A stretch of DNA of 64,000 nt from NCBI RefSeq assembly GCF_000183135.1, contig NC_014734.1, positions 2,852,001 through 2,916,000 on the forward strand. Direction: 5' to 3'. The DNA is from Paludibacter propionicigenes WB4 (lineage in GTDB: Bacteria > Bacteroidota > Bacteroidia > Bacteroidales > Paludibacteraceae). Numbering within the stretch: position 1 is the stretch's first letter; the number at the start of each line of letters is the position of its first letter. The position numbers and the translations under genes were made by a program. The notes under the pieces are model-generated. The model had not been told where the DNA came from. It did not search any database and saw only the letters and a list, made by a program, of their open reading frames with translations. Of the stretch, positions 60,418 through 64,000 are shown piece by piece.

Positions 60418-61737
60418 TTATTGCTTATCAAAGAAGAAGTCGCATCGCCGGTTCGGGCGGTATCTTACACGCGGCTCTATAATCTTCCCTTTTCCATTGA
60501 CAATAATATGATCGGAAGGTATTTTCCACATTTTTACCAATTCGGCTTTTACCCTTTCGGCTCGCTTTTTACTCAGCGTTTCGTTATACGGATTCTTTCC
60601 CAAATAATCGCAATAACCACGAACTTCTACATACAGACTTGGGTCGGCTTTCATTTTGAAAGCTATTTTACTGATAGTTTCAAGCGCATCATTGTCTAAA
60701 TCAATTCTGTCAAAGTCAAAATATACTGTCGGTGTATCGTCAAAGCCATTATTCCCATTGGATTTCGAGTTGTTGACAGATGATGAATTACTATTTATAA
60801 CAATGTTTTTCATGGGTTTACCCCAGAAGTCTACAGGCGTATTCGGAGGCGTGTGGGGGTCGTTATCTCTCACATCGGGTACACCATCGCCGTCGGAGTC
60901 AGGACCATCATTGGATAGGAATCGGGCAATAGAGTCAATCTTTCTTCCCTGATTATCAACTTTCTTATCCAGCTTTTTCAGTTCCTTATCTAACTTGTTT
61001 ATTCTGTCTGAGTTCAGGGTGGCTAAAGCCAGTCCTTCATCAGGCGAAAATTCATTCATTCTGATATTTCGTAGATGGTCTTTTTTTATAGCATTTACTT
61101 TATATCTAAGAAAGAGGCTTCCCATTATGATTCTATCATTGGTTACACCCTGATAAGTTCTTACTCCTTCTAAATTATCTTTTGTGTAGGTGATATACCT
61201 TACTTTTGCTCCAAGTCCTAGTGCCTTACTAACATTGTATTCAAGCGAAAAGCTTACAGGAATACAGCCTGAATTGCCGTTTGGAGGAGTGATGGGTGCG
61301 ACAGGGTTTGCTTGTGGTATAGGCTGCACATCGAAATTGTACGATGCAAAACCCAATCCGACCGATCCATTAACTGATAGTTTTGAGTTATTTTGTGGGA
61401 AAAGCATGCGCGAGAAGTTTATCGTCATGCTCAGGGAAATATTGTTTAGTTTAGTATTGAAGGTATCCTGCGGACTGGAATAAATTCCTGTAAAAGGAAG
61501 TGACAAATAATCAAAAGAGACTCCCCAAATAGGTGTCAGAGCACATTCTAAATTAACACCAGCCGAGAAGTTGTTACTGGTGGTAACAAATGCACTGGTT
61601 AACTTTTGAGCGGCATCTCCATCAAATTTATTAATCCCGACTTCAGGTGCTAATGACCATCGCGAAAAATGTTTATTTTCCGGATATGCCTTAACTGTTA
61701 ATACAAGTAGAATTACAAATAATTGAAATCTTTTCAT
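60418..61737 (-). CDS. OmpA-family outer-membrane protein
   Basis: 439 residues. Signal peptide LFVILLVLTVKAYPEN. An N-terminal beta barrel of about 190 residues (WSLAPEVGINKFDGDAAQ; VNGSVGLGFASYNFD) is followed by a coiled-coil linker (RINKLDKELKKLDKKVDNQG) and a calcium-binding type 3 turn (GPDSDGDGVPDVRDNDPHTP). The C-terminal OmpA domain has VYFDFDRIDLDNDALETI, EVRGYCDYLGKNPYNETLSK and KRAERVKAELVK, which bind peptidoglycan. Expected to anchor the outer membrane to the cell wall. Own -7 element upstream. Confidence 0.93.
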   Translation of the reverse strand: MKRFQLFVILLVLTVKAYPENKHFSRWSLAPEVGINKFDGDAAQKLTSAFVTTSNNFSAGVNLECALTPIWGVSFDYLSLPFTGIYSSPQDTFNTKLNNISLSMTINFSRMLFPQNNSKLSVNGSVGLGFASYNFDVQPIPQANPVAPITPPNGNSGCIPVSFSLEYNVSKALGLGAKVRYITYTKDNLEGVRTYQGVTNDRIIMGSLFLRYKVNAIKKDHLRNIRMNEFSPDEGLALATLNSDRINKLDKELKKLDKKVDNQGRKIDSIARFLSNDGPDSDGDGVPDVRDNDPHTPPNTPVDFWGKPMKNIVINSNSSSVNNSKSNGNNGFDDTPTVYFDFDRIDLDNDALETISKIAFKMKADPSLYVEVRGYCDYLGKNPYNETLSKKRAERVKAELVKMWKIPSDHIIVNGKGKIIEPRVRYRPNRRCDFFFDKQ

Positions 61738-61804
61738 GTGGATTGGAAAGATTAAAACTCAGTAAATAATTTTATTCTTCACTGAAGTTCCTAAATATGA
61801 GCGT

Positions 61805-61812
61805 CAAAGATA
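61805..61812 (-). promoter_or_regulatory. -7 element (TATCTTTG) of the OmpA-family gene
   Basis: TATCTTTG on the minus strand about 68 bases upstream of the ATG at 61737. No clear -33 TTTG. Confidence 0.55.
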
Positions 61813-61839
61813 GCATTATATTTTATTTAATAATGTTGA

Positions 61840-61861
61840 TGTAATATTATGTAATATTACA
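61840..61861. promoter_or_regulatory. 22-bp near-perfect palindrome, possible operator
   Basis: TGTAATATTA, two bases, TAATATTACA. It lies 28 bases upstream of the -7 element of the OmpA-family gene, a plausible binding site for a dimeric regulator. The 338-base gap 61738-62075 contains nothing else recognisable besides the promoter and a strong A/T bias. Confidence 0.5.
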
Positions 61862-62075
61862 TTTTATTACAAATTCACCCCTTTATTTAATTAATATGCT
61901 GTTTTATAGATATGTACGTATTTTTTGGCTTAATAAAAATAATTCATAATTTATTGCATATTTATCTTATTTTCATTGTTTAGTACAATAAATTATAGCA
62001 AAATGCAAGGGTAAGAACCCAATTTCACAGAAAAGGTATGGATGAATCAGGTGGAATTTTCTATAAAATAAGTGA

Positions 62076-63182
62076 TTACTGTGACATTTCTACCTTCTTG
62101 GTAGCTTCCATATTCTTGTTACGGTAATCAACTCTTTCTACCACATTTTGGGCAAGAGCTCTAAATGATAAAGATAATATTGAGTTTTCATCAACCGAAA
62201 TAGGTCGTCCGGAATCACCTCCTTCACGTATGCTTTGCACCAATGGAATTTGTCCGAGAAGCGGAACATTCAATTCTTCGGCAAGTCTTTTTCCTCCTTC
62301 TTTACCAAAAATATAGTATTTATTCTCAGGTAATTCAGCAGGCGTAAACCAAGCCATATTTTCTACAATTCCAAGAACTGGTACATTTACCTTTTCGCCG
62401 GTAAACATGTTGACACCTTTTCGGGCATCAGCCAGCGCTACTTCTTGTGGAGTGGTTACAACTATCGCACCCGAAATTCCCATGGTTTGTACCAATGTCA
62501 GGTGAATATCGCCTGTGCCCGGAGGTAGATCCATTACGAAGAAATCCAGTTCGCCCCAGTCTGCATCAGTGATAAGTTGTTTAAGCGCATTACTCGAAAC
62601 TGCACCACGCCAAACTAACGCCTGAGCCGGATCCACAAAAAAGCCTATGGACAGAATTTTCACTCCGTATTTTTCTATGGGTGTAATTATATGTCGACCT
62701 TCTGTTTCAACTACCTCAGGATGCGCCGATTCTACTCCAAACATCTTGGGAATCGATGGTCCGTGTATGTCTGCGTCAAGCAATCCAACTTTATAGCCCA
62801 AAGCTGCCAGAGAGATAGCAAGATTACATGAAATGGTCGATTTTCCAACACCTCCTTTTCCGGATGAAACTGCAATAATGTTCTTTACATTGGGCAGAAT
62901 TGAAGTCGGCTTTGGTTTTGGAACTTCTTTTGTGATAATTTCTATATTGCCTTTTATGTCAATGTCTTCGCTAATGTACGTGAGAATCGCCTGTTCAGCA
63001 GCCTTCACGACCGATTTAGCAAATGGGTCATTCGGCTTCTCGAAAAAGATTGAAAATGTTACTTTGTTTCCTTGTATCTGGATGTTGTCCTGAACCATGC
63101 CTGAAGAAACAATATCTTTTCCGGTTCCGGGATAACGGACGTGTACTAAAGCATCAAATATTAACTGAGGGTGTAATGTCAT
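62076..63182 (-). CDS. apbC: Mrp/NBP35-family iron-sulfur carrier ATPase (ApbC)
   Basis: 368 residues. The N-terminal DUF59/MIP18 domain (LIFDALVHVRYPGTGKDIVS) is followed by a P-loop ATPase: IIAVSSGKGGVGKSTISCNL (deviant Walker A near residue 100), LLDADIHGPSIPKMFG, and VMDLPPGTGDIHLTLVQTM. The C-terminal cysteine pair typical of ApbC is not evident here (the end is VDYRNKNMEATKKVEMSQ), which is a feature to note, because some homologues lack it. Supplies Fe-S clusters or acts in their assembly. Confidence 0.92.
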   Translation of the reverse strand: MTLHPQLIFDALVHVRYPGTGKDIVSSGMVQDNIQIQGNKVTFSIFFEKPNDPFAKSVVKAAEQAILTYISEDIDIKGNIEIITKEVPKPKPTSILPNVKNIIAVSSGKGGVGKSTISCNLAISLAALGYKVGLLDADIHGPSIPKMFGVESAHPEVVETEGRHIITPIEKYGVKILSIGFFVDPAQALVWRGAVSSNALKQLITDADWGELDFFVMDLPPGTGDIHLTLVQTMGISGAIVVTTPQEVALADARKGVNMFTGEKVNVPVLGIVENMAWFTPAELPENKYYIFGKEGGKRLAEELNVPLLGQIPLVQSIREGGDSGRPISVDENSILSLSFRALAQNVVERVDYRNKNMEATKKVEMSQ

Positions 63183-63284
63183 AATTATTTACGTGTTTTT
63201 ATTACCGCACAATAAATTATACTGTGGGTCTGTCCTGTAACAAGTTTTCTCTTTGAAATGTTTTGCGTTTTATCAAATTCCAAG

Positions 63285-64000
63285 TTATACGTCCAGGTTG
63301 TGTCTTTTACTTCTGCCAAAACTGCGATAAGCATCGTGCTCAATTTCAACATCAGGCTCTATTAACGTCTCTTTCTTTTCGAGTAAAAACTGGATGTACT
63401 TGATGGTCAATCCACGTTCAAGCCATTGTTGCTCGTAGTAGGTTTTTATTCCTAAAATGGGGTCTTGTAAGTCGGATGAGTATAAATCATTATTAGAGAA
63501 AACCACCTTGAAATTATTAGCTTTCACCATCTCACAAGTGTAGGTGAACATAAAATTGCTATCGGTTTTCAAATGAATAATTCCGTCAGGCTTTACAAAT
63601 TGCTGGTATGATTTGATAAAATTAGTGGCTGTGAGGCGTTTTGTGACTTTTTTCATCTGTGGATCAGGGAATGTAAGCCAGATTTCACTGACTTCATTCT
63701 CTGCAAAAAAATGATGAATCATCTCAATATTGGTTCGTAAAAAGGCAACATTCGTCATCCCTTTTTCGTGTGATTCTTTAGCTCCGGTCCACAGTCGAGC
63801 TCCCTTAATATCAACACCTACAAAGTTTTTTTCGGGATACAGTTTTCCCAGACCTACTGTATATTCTCCTTTTCCACAACCTAATTCTAAAACAATGGGA
63901 TGATTGTTTTTGAAAAACATCTCATTCCATTTTCCTTTCATGTCGAATTCAATTCCTTCGCGTATAGCATGTGATGAAACCTGAAATACGTGCGGAAATT
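63285..64000 (-). CDS. trmB: tRNA (guanine-N7-)-methyltransferase TrmB, start beyond window
   Basis: Methylates G46 of tRNA. The visible frame continues to the window edge: the first ATG (63941) is preceded in frame by [19 protein letters not shown], a normal TrmB N-terminal segment, so the true start lies right of 64000. Motifs: [20 protein letters not shown] (SAM motif I), [13 protein letters not shown], and the catalytic/tRNA region [19 protein letters not shown]. The stop is 102 bases upstream of the Mrp gene start on the same strand. Confidence 0.95.
   Translation of the reverse strand, partial: FPHVFQVSSHAIREGIEFDMKGKWNEMFFKNNHPIVLELGCGKGEYTVGLGKLYPEKNFVGVDIKGARLWTGAKESHEKGMTNVAFLRTNIEMIHHFFAENEVSEIWLTFPDPQMKKVTKRLTATNFIKSYQQFVKPDGIIHLKTDSNFMFTYTCEMVKANNFKVVFSNNDLYSSDLQDPILGIKTYYEQQWLERGLTIKYIQFLLEKKETLIEPDVEIEHDAYRSFGRSKRHNLDV

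Overview
The window is chromosomal DNA from a member of the Bacteroidota, most likely Bacteroidales; the genus cannot be fixed by eye. Evidence: promoters of the TTTG-N19-TAnnTTTG type (three exact copies), lack of obvious Shine-Dalgarno sequences with A-rich leaders instead, type IX secretion (T9SS) genes (PorP/SprF-like, PorZ-like, a type B C-terminal sorting domain), many SPII lipoproteins, and family choices such as free methionine-(R)-sulfoxide reductase, a bacterial SUI1/YciH protein and a GAEAP-type CLC channel.

Layout. 1-20 kb: housekeeping and envelope genes (partial CLC channel, polyprenyl glycosylphosphotransferase, tsaC, recJ, AI-2E-type permease, tdk, rsmI, coiled-coil lipoprotein, HAD nucleotidase), an array of 43-bp hairpin repeats (9.45-9.71 kb), a T9SS pair (sorted adhesin-like protein plus PorP/SprF), yciH, a TrmH-family methyltransferase, an S41 protease/beta-barrel pair, rdgB, a porZ-like gene and a GH30 lipoprotein. 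20.7-35.15 kb: an accessory block in which every gene lies on the minus strand and is separated from the next by a 140-220-bp imperfect palindrome that starts ...TAACGACCGAGGCTATG and ends CATAGGCGTGTGTTA.... 35.8-64 kb: two GT-C glycosyltransferases, C_GCAxxG_C_C protein, folE, SPOR protein, ispD, acyltransferase, recG, ndk, M23/LysM endopeptidase, ahcY, TatD-type hydrolase, CtpA-type protease, pnuC, PAP2 phosphatase, NadR-like kinase, cysE, THUMP methyltransferase, tRNA-Leu(CAA), SRPBCC protein, M16 protease, fRMsr, acyl-CoA synthetase, OmpA protein, Mrp/ApbC ATPase and the 3' part of trmB.

The main discovery candidate is the 20.7-35.15 kb block. Its repeats behave like integron attC sites. 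They start with RYYYAAC-like and end with GTTRRRY-like cores, have complementary arms, and at several cassettes the bases just inside the two ends of the same cassette are complementary to each other while the two ends of the same repeat are not. That is the expected signature of excisable gene cassettes. I find about 12 sites and roughly a dozen cassettes (one to two genes each) but no integrase in the window, so it looks like a CALIN (attC cluster lacking an integron integrase) or a sedentary array whose integrase lies elsewhere. Cargo is dominated by exported lipoproteins and membrane proteins, plus an aspartic protease, a RibD_C/DHFR-fold protein, a TPR lipoprotein, a pair of Kelch lipoproteins and a DUF4062 (TIR-like) protein. 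The repeats are modular: an internal GCATT...AATGC element is present in both orientations, or absent, in different copies.

Start codons were moved downstream of the longest ORF where a promoter, signal peptide or family alignment demanded it (S41 protease, rdgB, ispD, ahcY, TatD-type, SPOR protein and several cassette genes). All functional calls come from reading motifs; no database search was run.
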